Shown here: in pieces, positions 32,945-64,000 of the stretch
How the letters are laid out: each line of letters opens with the position of its first letter
How positions within the stretch are numbered: the stretch's first letter is position 1
NCBI RefSeq assembly: GCF_901933205.1
Contig: NC_044590.1
Coordinates: 1,999,501-2,063,500 of the forward strand
Direction: 5' to 3'
Source: Camarhynchus parvulus
Lineage: Eukaryota > Chordata > Aves > Passeriformes > Thraupidae
Length of the DNA: 64,000 nt
Notes under the pieces: model-generated
Databases searched by the model: none
What the model saw: only the letters and a program-made list of their open reading frames with translations
What the model was told of the DNA's origin: nothing
Position numbers and translations under genes: made by a program

Positions 32945-33190
32945 CCAGCCCTGAGTGCACCTCCAGGAATTCCTGGGACACCTCCAGGGATGGGCACTCC
33001 AAACACCTCCTCCCTGGGCAGTTCCATTGTCTGACCCCCTTTCCATGGGGAAATTCCTGCTGTGCCCACCCTGAGCTGCCCTGGGCCAGCCTGAGGCCGT
33101 TCCCTCTGCTCCTGTCCCTGTTCCTGGGACCTGTCCCCTCCTGGCAGGGAATTCCAGAGAGGGGAAGATCCCTGGGGATCCTCCTTTGCT
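32945..33190 (-). mobile_element. CR1 LINE fragment
   Basis: CACCTCCAGGGATGGGCACT, CAAACACCTCCTCCCTGGGC, GAGCTGCCCTGGGCCAGCCT and CTCCTTTGCTCCAGGCTGAG follow the CR1 consensus in reverse complement. More CR1-like sequence (CAGCTCCAGCCCCTCAGTG) follows the minisatellite at about 33737-33780. Confidence 0.85.
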
Positions 33191-33730
33191 CCAGGCTGAG
33201 CCCCTTCCCAGCTCCTCAGGAATTCTCCATTCCCTTCCCAGCTCCTCGGGAATTCTCCATTCCCTTCCCAGCTCCTCGGGGATTCTCCATTCCCTTCCCA
33301 TCTCTCTCAGGGATTCTCCATTCCCTTCCCAGCTCCTCGGGGATTCTCCATTCCCTTCCCAGCTCCCTCAGGGATTCTCCATTCCCTTCCCTGCTCCTCA
33401 GGGATTCTCCATTCCCTTCCCAGCTCCCTCAGGAATTCTCCATTCCCTTCCCAGCTCCTCAGGGATTCTCCATTCCCTTCCCAGCTCCTCGGGGATTCTC
33501 CATTCCCTTCCCAGCTCCCTCAGGAATTCTCCATTCCCTTCCCAGCTCTCTCAGGAATTCTCCATTCCCTTCCCAGCTCCCTCAGGGATTCTCCATTCCC
33601 TTCCCAGCTCCCTCAGGAATTCTCCAGCCCTTCCCAGCTCCTCAGGAATTCTCCATTCCCTTCCCAGCTCCCTCAGGGATTCTCCATCCCCTTCCCAGCT
33701 CCTCAGGAATTCTCCATTCCCTTCCCTGCC
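33190..33730. repeat. Minisatellite, 30-bp unit, about 18 copies, inside a CR1
   Basis: Unit AGCTCC(T)CAGG(G/A)ATTCTCCATTCCCTTCCC. It sits where a CR1 would have its CCCAGCTCCCTCAG segment, with CR1 sequence on both sides. Frames across it are artefacts. Confidence 0.93.
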
Positions 33731-34159
33731 GCAGGACAGCTCCAGCCCCTCAGTGTCCCTCCTGTAACTGGACACTGGACGCTGTCACCTCCCCAGTGCC
33801 CAGCCCAGAAGGACAGAGGGACAATCCCTGCCCTGCTCCTGCTGGCCACACTGGTTTTGATACAATTTTTCTGGTTTTTTAGGTCGATGGCATCCTGGCC
33901 TGTCCACAAAGGTGAGTTAATCCCTGCAGATGGCTCAGCCCGAGGCAAAGATGTATTTTTAACAAACTGTAACTGCAGCACGCATTGCCATGGCAGAGCT
34001 CAGTGCCTGAGCACACTTTCTGATTTTAGTTCGTGTTTTGATAACTCTCTTTTGCAGCTCCAAATGCACAGCACTGACAATCCTTTCAAACAGCATGGCA
34101 GGGAATGCTCTCCCACCCACAACTTTGGTCACTGGTGACTTTTATCGATGGAGTGGCAT

Positions 34160-35405
34160 TTTGGGTTTGCATTTATTAGAAATACATTATTTATTAGTAA
34201 TGTATATTTATACACATTACTAATAAATAATATATAATAGAATAAATAATTATAATAATACACAAATATACAATATAATATATTTAATAAATATAGATTA
34301 TTTATTATAATGTATATTTATTTATTATACATTATTTATTAGAAATATATATTTATTATAATGTATATTTATATACATTACTAATAATACATATATAATA
34401 AGATAAATAATTATAATAATAACACATAAACATACAATATAATATATTTAATAAATATAGATTATTTATTATAATGTATATTTATTTATTATACATTATT
34501 TATTAGTTTGTATTTATTAGAAATATATTCTTTATTAGTAATGTATATTTATATACATTACTAATAAATCATATATAATAGAATAAATAATTATAATAAT
34601 AGCACATAAACATACAATATATTTAATAAATAGATTATTAGTATAATGTATATTTATTTATTATACATTATTTATTAGTTTGCATTTATTAGAAATATAT
34701 TCTTTATTAGTAATGTATATTTATATACATTACTAATAAATAATATCTAATAGAACAAATAATTATAATAATAAGACATAAACATACAACATAATATATT
34801 TAATGCATATAGATTATTTATTATAATGTATATTTATTTATTATACATTATTTATTAGTTTGCATTTATTAGAAATATATTCTTTATTAGTAATGTATAT
34901 TTATATACATTACTAATAAATAATATATAATAGAATAAATAATTATAATAATAGCACATAAACATACAACATAATATATTTAATGCAAATAGATTATTTA
35001 TTATAATGTATATTTATTTATTATACATTATTTATTAGTTTGCATTTATTAGAAATATATTCTTTATTTGTAATGTATATTTATATACATTACTAATAAA
35101 TAATATCTAATAGAATAAATAATTATAATAATAACACATAAACATACAATATAATCTATTTAATAAATAGATTATTAGTATAATGTATATTTATTTATTA
35201 TACATTATTTATTAGTTTGCATTTATTAGAAATATATTCTTTAATGTATATTTATATACATTACTCATAAATAACATATAATAGAATAAATAATTATAAT
35301 AATAACACAAACATACAATATAATCTATTTAATAAATAGATTATTAGTATAATGTATATTTATTTATTATACATTATTTGTTAGTTTGCATTTATTAGAA
35401 ATACA
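34160..35405. repeat. AT-rich satellite, period about 174-180 bp, about 6-7 copies
   Basis: TTAGTTTGCATTTATTAGAA recurs at about 34676, 34856, 35036 and 35213 (a variant at 34502). Each unit carries the near-palindrome TAATGTATATTTATATACAT plus TA and blocks of TTTATTATAATG and ATAATTATAATAATA. Almost no G or C. Confidence 0.95.
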
Positions 35406-38400
35406 TCCCAACAAGATGTGTCCTCAGCTGACCTGCCAGGGTTTTTTTTTTTGTTTGTTTTTTGTTTGGTTTTTTTTTGGGGAAATGAGTGCCACAGGGA
35501 CAGCAAAACCAAATTCTTTTGTTCTGTCGAATTCAGCATTTGCTAAATTCCAGCACAATTCCTGCCAGGTGTTGCCAGAGCAGCTGGATGTGCCAGCCTG
35601 CCTGGGTGTGCCCACGTTCCAGGCCCTGCCAACTCCCCAGAAGATTTTCTCTCCCGGACTGGGTTACTAAGACAACAGCTCCGCTCGATTCTTTGAAGCC
35701 AATTCATTATTCGAACGAGCAGAACGAGTCCTTCTGCCACTCCTCGCGTTTCTCCAGTCATTTTTAGCTCTCACATTGCCTCGGGCTGGTTGCAGGGTGC
35801 TGACTTGTTAATTCTGCAGCCTCTCTGTTCTCTGGGAGCTGGGGAGGTGCTGGCAGATGCTGCTGGAGCCGTTCTCAGAGAGATCCTGGTCTGGGATGCT
35901 GCTGTGTGACAGCCACAGGAGGATCAGCTCGAGCCCAACAGGCAAATTCTGGGTTTCTGGCCCATATTCATGAACAAATCCATCAAAAGGAGGTGGCAGC
36001 ACGTTGTGGTTTCAGATTATTGTGATTCACTTCACATTTATTGTGATTTACTGTGCAACATGCCCTGGACTGAGAATCAAACAGTGGGAGGAGAATAAAT
36101 ACATTTGGCTTGAGAAGAATTTCTTTAAATGTCCTGGAAAACAGAAGTGAATGATCCTTAAGGAACCCAGGAATGTGGCTGAACTGCAGCATCACAGAAA
36201 TTCAGCATTCCTACATCATTGTCAGTGCTCTCTGTGATGGACCAGAGGGATCCATGGATTGATTTCAGATTAGTCCTTCCAACATCTTTAAGACTGAGCA
36301 GTGAAATGATTTTGGTGTCTTCAGTCCTTAATTTGAAGCACTTAAAAAAACCCAAAACCAACAAATCTGAACATGAGCTTCCTGGAGATTCGATCATTGC
36401 CATAAATTTTGCATTGAGGGTGCTCCAGGATAATGAAGATGGTTGGAAAATCTGGATAGAGGGAGAGAGGTTAGCTGAAGGAAACATCCTAATTGCATAA
36501 ACCATTACTCCAGGGCAAAATGTAATGAGATTTTTTTCAAACATGAGCTGTCTGCAGTGAGACATCTCTTTAACCTCGTGCCATCATGCCACACCAGTAA
36601 TTGTTAATTTTGAATGAATTCCTCTTCCACCTCCATGTCACTGGTGCTTTTGATTATTCTGAAAGAATCACAACAATCCTCAGGACTGATTTCCCTATCA
36701 GAACAGCTTCTAAAAATGAGATGTTGTGAGGGTGGCTGCAGCAAGGAAAGCCAGTGGGGTTTGGGTGCCACTTCAGCTCCTGTTGCCCTGGAATATTGGA
36801 GATGCTGAGGGCTCTTCCCAGCCCTGACTGGGACAGTGAAGCAGACTTACAGGGAGGAATGTGAATCACAAATATGACTTTTTTTGACAGGGTTGTTGGG
36901 TTGGGTTTTTAAAAATTCTTAATTTTCCCCAAAGCCATGAGGATTGATCAGCCCCTCAGTGCCTGGGGACATCAAACTGGATGGTTCCATTGCAGTGGCT
37001 TCATTTTTCAAATGAATGCTTTTATCTGCCTTTTTTTCTTTTTTCAAGAACTTTCTGACCGATTCTAAAATTCTTGTCACTGAAAGACTGAGGAGCTATC
37101 AGCAGAGCTGTAATATTTGCTTTTATCTGTCATGTATATCTTCACTTGCTTTGAGTTAATTTGTCACATATTTTATAATTACCATTAACCATCTGAAACC
37201 TTCTCTGGATGAAATGCTCTGCCAGGGTGGCTGTTTGCAGTTACTCACTTTCAATTAAGCAGGTTTTAAAATAAACCTTTTGATCTTTTCTGTATTTTCA
37301 GGGCCTGCCTTTTGGCTTCACCACACTGGATTTTGGCTTCTGGTTCATGAGTTTTGAGCAACCTTTTTGCCCAAATATCCTTGAAAATACTGCAAAGTTC
37401 ACATAGGCTGATTTCATTTATACTTTTTGTATCAATTATGTTATTTATATATATATTACATATATATGTATATGTTAAATTATATTATTGAGTGTTAAGA
37501 GGTATTTTCCCCACTTTCTTATATTTATCACTAAAAACATTTCCCAACTCAATGAATCCTTTGCATTAAGCTACAAGGAGCTATTTAGTTTATGTGCAAG
37601 GTATATTTTATTTAATATTGATTTTTTTCCTTTTTTGATGTGTGGTTTGTGCTTCCTTAAAGGCTGAGCCGCTTTTTTTACTGACTCAGCTCCAAAAGTG
37701 CACCCAGAGTTTATTGCTTTGCCTTCCAGTCCTGCAGTGCAATTGTTTCTGCTCTGGGATGTTTGGGCAATCTCTCCCTGCCAGATAAGGGCACATCAAA
37801 GCCTTTAATAGTTTATTTTACAAGGAGATTTTGGAGTCTTTCTAATCTGCTGCCACGATTGCTTATCTTCTGCACTGCCACTTGTTGAGTGAAAGGATAA
37901 TCTTCCTTTTGGATTAGGCTGGGAATTTTAGAGCAAAAAGTGCCCATGTGAGAGGAGTTTATTGTGGTGCTTCTGCTGAAGCTGAGGGAAGTGACTGAGC
38001 CCAGATCAGCTTTTCATCCTGCTTAGCTGCCAGCATTAACCACAGCAAGAGCAGGAAAGGAAAATCAACAGAATTATATAGAAAAAAATTATATAGAATT
38101 ATATAAAAACAGATTTTCTGCCTTTCTTCTAGAAATGAAGGGACAAGCAAAAAATGGCAGTGAATCAATTTGAAAATGTTTTCTGGGGTTGCTGAGGTGG
38201 TCTGGGCTGAGATGCCCTTTAAGGAATGGGCAGGATTAAATCAAAACTCCCTCACATATTCTGATTCTGGTAGCTAAGAGCTGCTTCAAACCAAGCTGTT
38301 CTTCAGGGTCCTGTTGTTATTCTGAAATTAAAATGCCTAGAAATGTAATCTATAAAATGAATAAAAACCAGCTGGTGATGTTAAATGGGCTGGGGCTTTT

Positions 38401-39118
38401 AAAAAGTCAGATTTTCACCTTTTCAATCCAGTTTTGAATGGTGGCAACAACACCTGGACGTGTCTAAAATGCACTTAGATATTCCCCTGAATATAAATTT
38501 TATTCTTTCCTGTCAGTGGTTTCAAGGGCTTGTCACAATGCAGTACAGTCAAATTCCTTAATTTAAGTTGGATACAGGAAAAAAAGCTCCAGGAGAAAAG
38601 CCACTAAAGAACTTTATCCATCCAAATCACCAATTGTTTACACTTTTAAAGTAAGAAATGTCACAAAACCTTGAATAATAGCAATAATAGGTTTCTGTTC
38701 TGCTCATTAAAACACCGAGTTGCTAAGCACATTTATAAAGACAATCTGTGTAATTAGATTTGCAATTATACATTTTGTTTAGTGGCAAACAGTTTGAAAC
38801 AAAGCAGAAAATGTGATGGCAACATTAAATATTCCCCAGAAATGCTTTTTAGGAAAGCTGCCCAGAGGAGGGCTGACAGAAGGGGCTGGTTCTCATCAGA
38901 GGGATTAACATTTGTTCAAGTTTGGTGTCGGGGAAATGAGGTGTCCCAGGGTGGGAGGAGGGTGACAGCAGAGCTCCAGTGCCATGGAAACAAACCCTCA
39001 CCCATGACTGATGGCCGTGGCTCCATCCGAGCAGCACTGAGCTGTCCTGAGCTCAACCACAGCTGGGAACTGGATCCTGGCTGAGCCATCCAATGGAGCA
39101 TCCATTGGCGTGAGACTG
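35406..39118. other. Intergenic DNA
   Basis: Unique sequence with poly-T at 35440-35478. Open frames such as 36219-36500 resemble no protein I know and lack exon features. Confidence 0.6.
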
Positions 39119-39178
39119 ACCCTCCCAATTAACCCTCCCAATTAAATAACCCGCCCAATTAACCCTCCCAATTAACCA
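39119..39178. repeat. Short tandem repeat CCTCCCAATTAA
   Basis: Five to six imperfect copies of ACCCTCCCAATTAA, with one AATAACCCG variant. Confidence 0.85.
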
Positions 39179-39654
39179 AGGAGCTGCTTGATCCCCTCAC
39201 AGCAGCCTGGCCATGCCATGGGGACTCAGAGTGTCCCCCAAACAGCTCCGTGTGTGCCATGAGATGTCACCCCTGTTCTCATCCAGGGCTCACTGCGCTG
39301 CTGGCTCGTGGGCTGTTCCAGGATGTCCAGAAAAGAGGGAGCAAGCTGCCAGAAAAGTGATTAGTGGGTGGCATGTCTCCAGATCCAGGGGACTGCTGAC
39401 CAGGAGTCCTGCTGGTGGCCAAAGGACAGCCTGGATGTCATTATTGGTGTCCCCACCTTCGGCAGGGGCGTTTTCCATCCCGTGCTAGTGAATTCCTGCA
39501 GGGAAAGATTGACTGTGCAGGAGAACCTCCCGTGGTGAGAGCCCAGCTGGAATCCTGCACCCAGCCCTGGGGCAGCACTGGGAGGAGCTGGAGCTGCTGG
39601 GGGGAGCCCAGAGGGGGCTCCGGGATGGGCAGAGGGATGGAGCAGAGCTGGCAC

Positions 39655-39765
39655 TGCTCACCTGCACAGGAGAGCTGGGGTGAGCTCAGGGTGGCCTTGC
39701 AGGGCCTGGAGGAGCTGCAGGAAAGATGGAGAGAGGATTTCCGAGGGATGCAGAACCCCTGAGTT
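39655..39765 (+). mobile_element. CR1 LINE fragment
   Basis: GAGCTCAGGGTGGCCTTGCA, GGGCCTGGAGGAGCTGCAGG, AAAGATGGAGAGAGGATTTC corresponds to the CR1 stretch with TACAGGAAAGATGGAGAGGG. Confidence 0.75.
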
Positions 39766-42684
39766 TGTGCATTGCTTTTGTGCTTTTGGCACAGGATTGA
39801 AACCCACTCTGGCAAAATTCTGTTTCCTGCAAAGGGAGGGAGACAAAATCCATCCTTTCCACCTTCCCAAGCCCCAGGGGTTGGGACATCTTTGGCTTTT
39901 CCTACCTGCAGTCCTGGGGAATGCTCTCTCTTTTCCAATTCACCCCTTTGATTTATTTATTTTATTTAACCCAAATGCTCGTGCAAATTTAACCCTGCCC
40001 CAAGGAAATGGCAGAATCCAGCCCCCAAATCTCCTGCTCCTAAGGCAGCACAAGATAACAAACTGCCTGGTAAACTGGCACTGTTGGGTGTCTTTTCCAA
40101 GTGCCATCTGCAAGAACTATAGTTAGAACATCTCCTTTTTCAAAACTCACTTAACAGCGATAAAAAGATCAAAAAACAAAATTCTGAGTGTAAATTTTCT
40201 GTAGGAATAAATGCTAAGAGCTGCACTGGGGCAGGAGAAGGATTTGCCTTGCAGAATTCTTGGGACGAATGCTGCTCTGTGCACAGCGACACGGCAGCCC
40301 TGTTAATTGATTATTTATTGTCATTAAACATTGATTATCAGTGGTTCCTGCTGGCAGGCACTTGCTGCACCACGAGCTCAGTGCCTTGCTGCTGCTAGGA
40401 TGGGGTTTTTATCAGTTAAATGTTCAGTCTCATGAATTTTCATGTTTTGGCACTGACTGATATCTGCATAGTAATTCTGTGTGCACTTCACTAATGCAGT
40501 TTTCTACCTGGTGTATTTAAAAATCCCCAGGGTGAATAAAGATGTTTTAACCAAGGGTCCTGCCCTCACTCCACTGGGGAATGCTCAAATTTATGCTCAA
40601 TTTTATGGGTGTTTCCTAAATTCTGTGACCCAACACAACTCAGCCTGACAGAGCTGGACATTGCCTGAGTGTTAGAAACAGATTGAGGATGATGTACAGA
40701 GAAAAACGTACAGGAGGAGGAGATGGAACAGCAGGGAAAAGTACCTGAGAAATCTTCATTGCAGCAGAATTCATTCACTCAAAATTAATTAGCACCATGA
40801 CACGTAAGTGGGGAAGGAATTTCTGAGCAGTTTTATGCTGAGGATCCAGAGTTTGCACCAGAGGAGAACAAGCCACAGTCATGAGGCAAAATTAATCAAA
40901 CCTCTGCATTCTGAAAGAAATAAATGTGGGATGAATTTCTCTTTTTTTTTTTTTGTCTTTCTCCAGAGTTAAATGATGGAAGGCAGCACTTTGCAGAGGG
41001 AGAATAAGGGATTTCTAAGTCTGCAGTAACACGAGAAAACCCATCCATTTTTATAAAGAATTAGAGTCTCTTATTTCACTCATTACCTGTTGTATCTCCT
41101 CACGGCTAGAACTCGTCCAAATTCACAGTTCCCACTGCAGAAATCAGGAGGAAATGTCAAAAATGTACCTCACACCACAACAAAATGAGACAGTGGAATG
41201 CCCAAAAGCTTTTCATGGACATCCTGTGGTTGAAATATTGCATTCCAGTAACCTCTGAGCACTTGGGAAAGGCAGCACACCTCACGGTGATGCTGGCATC
41301 TCCAAACTGCTCTGGAAAATCAAAACAAAAGCAGAAAAATGTTGGCACCTTCACCTTATGGAGGCAAAATGGTAGGGGAGCATTTCCTAAAGAATTATTG
41401 ATGTGTGTTATAGATTTCCAGAAAATCATTTCAGGGTGATCAAATGAGAAACTTTCTTTTTTTTCTTTTTTGTTTTCTTTTTTTAATCAGGAGATACTTG
41501 ACTAATCCTAGGAAATAACTTCCATGGTAAACATTGCTTCCTGAAATTAAGTGGTTTTTTATCCTTTAATTTGGGAAGTCCCAGAGATGTTTGGCAGATT
41601 TCAGCTGTGATGAAATAATATCCTGAAATTATTTTCCTTTTATTGCCAATATTATTGCTGTTATTTCCTAGGTAGAGCCAAGGGTCTCGTGCTGCAGATA
41701 AATAAGAGAAATGTAACTTCCTTTTCAAATGTCAGGATGGCATTTTGGGGAAAACTGAGTTAAAATCTGTGATCTGTGTTTGCAGGGGGCTGAAAGCAAC
41801 AAGCTCATTGTAGGGCAGCACAATGAGAGTTTTGATGAGATTAAAATATAACAATAATCCACTTAAATTATTAACAACAGGCTGGTGCTTCAAAGTGACC
41901 CTTGGCTCTTATCTTCCCCAGAAATAATAGCAAAAATATTGGCATTAAAAGGAAAAGAGTTTCAGTGACAGCTCATTAAAGAGGCTTTTGACAGTTTGGA
42001 ATGTGGGTGAAGACAAATTTAGTGCTGCATTTCCTCGTGGTGAGGGCTAATGGTCAGCAGAGCCCAGGGAAAGGAAAGGATTCCTGCCAAACCAGCCAGG
42101 GCCCACACTTACATTTTAAAAAGTGGGAAACAAGGTGGGTTTTTTTTTTTCTGGAGATAGCACCGAGTGGAAAACCTGAACAATGAGATTTTCTGGCACA
42201 TTCTTGGAATGCATTGCCCCCATGGGAATTAAAGTGCATTTTCTCTTTGAACCGTGGCGTGTGTGAGGGATTTATGCTGTTCAAAGGGAGGATGTAAGTG
42301 GCCTCTAATATCCTCATTCATCAAAGAATAAGCACAGGCTTAAATCCACCTTGACTTAGCCAAGCTCTCAGGAATGTGTTTACCTGCAGGAATTTGCCAG
42401 TGACTGATGAAACCAGCAGAGAGTGTTTACAGGTCCTGCCAGGGATTAGAAGGAACGTCTCAACTTGTTGAAAAACCATCTAAAGTGGCTCTGTCATTTC
42501 TTCCCTGCTCCAAATGTCTTTGAAACCCAGCCAAGCCTCTCTGGGCTTGTTTATTATTGTAATTTTTTAATCCTGGCCTTAGAAGTCACTTGATGCTTCC
42601 AGCATTAGAACTGAACAAAAGTGCATTTCAGTAATTCTGCAGCCTGGGCTGTGCCGTGTGCAGCTGCAGTGTGGGGATTTCATG
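39766..42684. other. Intergenic DNA
   Basis: Unique sequence with T-runs at 40942-40955 and 41455-41485. Nothing else recognised. Confidence 0.6.
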
Positions 42685-43065
42685 GGATGGTTTGGGCTGG
42701 AGGGATCCTAAAGCTCATCCTGTTCCATCCCTGCCACTGTGCCAGGGGGCTCCAGCCTGGCCTTGGGCACTGCCAGGGGTCCAGGGACAGCCACAGCTGC
42801 TCTGGGCAAGAATATTCCTGCCCAAAATCCCATCCATCCTGCCCTCTGGCAGTGTGAAGCCATTCCCTGTGTCCTGTCCCTCCATTCCTTGTCCAAACTC
42901 TCTCTCCATCCTTCCTGGGGCTCCTCCAGGCCCTGCAAGGCCACACTGAGCTCACCCCAAAGCTTCTCCATGTGAACAATGCCAGCTCTCCCAGCCTTTC
43001 CTTACAGGAGAGATGCTCCATCCCTCTGATCAACCTGGTGGCCCCAAGGTCGCATTCCAGATTTA
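42685..43065 (-). mobile_element. CR1 LINE fragment, about 380 bp
   Basis: From GATGGTTTGGGCTGGAGGGA through CCTGGCCTTGGGCACTGCCA, CTCTCCATCCTTCCTGGGGC, TCCTCCAGGCCCTGCAAGGC to AGATGCTCCATCCCTCTGAT: the longest CR1 copy in the window, reverse complement. Confidence 0.9.
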
Positions 43066-43324
43066 TCTCAGAATATTCCTCTAATTTCTGGTGTGTTTTG
43101 GTGCATGGGGGTGGAAGGTCCTGCTGTTTCTGGGTGGAGCTGTTTTGTTTTATGTATTCTTTAAAAAAGCTCCATGAAAAGGAGCGGGAAGTGTAAAATC
43201 CCAACGTGAGGAGTGCAGGCTTGCCTCCTCTATCCCCAGTGACTCAGTCCTTCAGCTGGAGAGCCCTCTGAAATGCACTCCATCAATTAATATTTCACAA
43301 AGCACGATCACCTCTTCAAGCAAG

Positions 43325-43475
43325 GGCCATGAGCACCACTCTGCCCCCACATCGCTCCTGGCTGCCCAAAATGAAGGAGCCACACATCCAAACCAGACAG
43401 GCGCCTCTTCCATCAGAGGTGATTTACCCTCGATAACCTTTCCCAACCTAAATGATTCTTTGATTCTGTGACCTG
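43325..43475 (+). mobile_element. CR1 LINE 3'-end fragment
   Basis: AGGTGATTTACCCTCGATAA, CCTTTCCCAACCTAAATGAT, TCTTTGATTCTGTGA is the CR1 3' terminus in plus orientation. Confidence 0.85.
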
Positions 43476-44149
43476 AACAAATATGGGCAGCTCTTCCCCA
43501 GAGCCCTGAGCTCAGCCCAGCCGGGGCTGCTCTCCCTGGTGTGCTCTGTGCTGGGTCCCTGCTCTGCCATCTCTGCTGTCCCATTTGTGATTTCCACCTC
43601 AGGACAATTCCCAAAGTCAAAGCCCGGAGTCTGCCTGACCTCCTTGGGCTGTATTTGTGGCTCTATTAAAAGCAGTTATGCAGAGCTGAGCAGTCCCTTT
43701 TCCAGGCCATGGTATTTATAGCGTTGATAGCCCTGGCAGGTAACCCGTGTGGAGCCACCGGAGCCCCTCTCTGCTGCATCTCCGGAGTGCTTGGCACTGT
43801 TTGCACGTTCTTGGAAAAGCAGAACTTGGAGCCACAGAAGGCAATCCCAGGCAAGGCCTGTCCTTACTGCAGCCACACACTGCCCGTAGAAACCCAGCTC
43901 GGGCTCCGGGGACACTTCTCCGGCGTGAGGCACGGCCCAGCAGCTCGGGTTACTGTCCCTCGTCCTTGGGAGGGGATTCCGGAGAATCCCGCCTGAATTC
44001 CAGGCACCCGAAAGACTTTCTGGGACAGGCACTTTGCTTCGGCTGGGCCGCCTGCAGCTGCGGGGCGGTGCGGGATGGGCTGAGGGTGCGGCCATGGAGC
44101 AGCGGGGGTCGCACGGGGAGTGCGGGCAGGAGCGGGGACAGCTCTGTCC

Positions 44150-44660
44150 CCGGCCCGGGGCGCTCCGGGGCCGTGCGGGGAGGTGCGGGACGGAGCCGAG
44201 CGCTCGGGGGAAGTGCGGGACAGAGCGGAGCGCTCCGGGGCGGTGCGGGGCTTTGCAGAGCGCTGCGGACTCGCTCCGAGAGTGGCGCGGATCGTTCAGA
44301 GGGCGGTGCGGGACGGAGCGGAGAGATGCGGGATACTCGGGGGCGGTGCGGATCGCTCCAGGAGTGCTGCGGGTCGCTCCACAGCGCGGTGCGGGGCGTT
44401 CTGAGGGGCGGTGCGGATCGTTCAGAGGGCGGTGCGGAGACATGCGGAGAGATGCGGGATACTCGGAGGCGGTCCGCATCGCTCCAGGGGCGCTCCGGGG
44501 GCGGTCCGGGGGCGGTGCGGGGCGGTGCGGGGTGTTCAGAGGGGCGGTGCAGAGAGACGCGGGTCACCCAGGGGCCGTGCGGATCGCTCCAGGCGGCGCT
44601 GCGGGGGCGGTGCTGTTCTCCCGGGGCGGTGCGGGGTGTTCGGAGGGGCGGTGCGGTAGG
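44150..44660. repeat. GC-rich minisatellite upstream of DOK5
   Basis: Degenerate units of GGGGCGGTGCGG(G/A)(G/T)CG and TTC(A/T)GAGGG, with GCTCC(A/G)G(G)GGC links. Long open frames on both strands here are products of the repeat and high GC. Confidence 0.85.
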
Positions 44661-44684
44661 AGTTGCGGTCCTTACCGGGGCAGT

Positions 44685-44800
44685 GCTGTCCCTGCCGGGG
44701 CGGTGCTGTTCTTTCGGGGCGGTGCTGTCCTTGCCGGGGCGGTGCTGTCCCAGCCGGGGCGGTGCTGTCCCAGCCGGGGCGGTGCTGTTCTGTTCTGTTC
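44685..44800. repeat. Tandem repeat at the DOK5 promoter/5' UTR, about 20-21 bp unit
   Basis: Five to six copies of CCGGGGCGGTGCTGTCCCAG-like units, ending about 85 bp before the DOK5 ATG. Confidence 0.9.
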
Positions 44801-44884
44801 CGCTCCGCTCTCCCGGGTGCGGCCGGCGCTGCTCGGCCATGCGGGCGGGCTGAGCGGCGCTGCCGCCGCCTGTCCCGGGCCAGG

Positions 44885-63962
<19,078 letters not shown>

Positions 63963-64000
63963 GTGAGGACACTGCCAGCCGGGCACTGCCCCGGGGACGC

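Noticed and set aside
32923..33882. 319-codon plus-strand frame
   Set aside because: It is composed of CR1 sequence and a 30-bp minisatellite. Its multiple-of-three unit keeps all frames open.
34160..35405. Centromere-like satellite
   Set aside because: Only six or seven copies next to genes. The ~180-bp period alone does not make it centromeric.
36219..36565. Overlapping frames of 93 and 135 codons on opposite strands
   Set aside because: No family resemblance. Mutual overlap and lack of splice or promoter context point to chance.

Overview
This is vertebrate nuclear DNA, almost certainly from a bird and probably a passerine. Genes are split by GT/AG introns, CR1-type LINE fragments recur on both strands, and one retroviral LTR family of the kind common in songbirds is present in three copies. 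Gene order is CYP24A1 (minus strand), then PFDN4 (plus), then DOK5 (plus). This is the vertebrate block found on human 20q13.2, which suggests avian chromosome 20. The species and chromosome are inferences from recognised gene order and repeats; no database was searched.

Layout: (1) About 0.37-10.0 kb, minus strand: CYP24A1, the mitochondrial vitamin D 24-hydroxylase, in 11 coding exons whose phases all join. Its 3' end is odd in two ways. Exon 10 carries an apparent one-base frameshift before the haem-binding cysteine. The last exon has no stop at the usual place and reads into a minisatellite. (2) About 10.0-16.0 kb: a divergent intergenic region with a TATA box, DR3-like candidate vitamin D response elements on the antisense strand, a GC-rich higher-order minisatellite, a 304-bp pure polypurine tract, a 46-bp minisatellite, a CCCAATAT-type satellite and a CTCF-like motif. 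(3) About 16.0-18.3 kb, plus strand: PFDN4, complete in 4 exons. (4) About 18.3-44 kb: intergenic DNA with no supportable gene. It holds CR1 fragments, one solo LTR, several minisatellites, a ~180-bp AT-rich satellite and a pair of ~230-bp inverted arms. (5) 44.9-63.96 kb, plus strand: DOK5 exons 1-7. The short final exon lies past the window edge.

The three genes do not form a pathway. CYP24A1 degrades 1,25-dihydroxyvitamin D in mitochondria, PFDN4 is a subunit of the cytosolic prefoldin chaperone, and DOK5 is a PH/PTB adaptor below receptor tyrosine kinases. They are linked by conserved synteny only.

The main non-genic theme is the density of minisatellites inside introns, at promoters and at the 3' end of a coding exon. 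At least two of them appear to have grown out of CR1 sequence. I found no RNA gene, no CRISPR array and no clearly new molecular system. The best leads are the CYP24A1 3'-end anomalies, the candidate VDREs and the inverted repeat at 25.7/27.2 kb.
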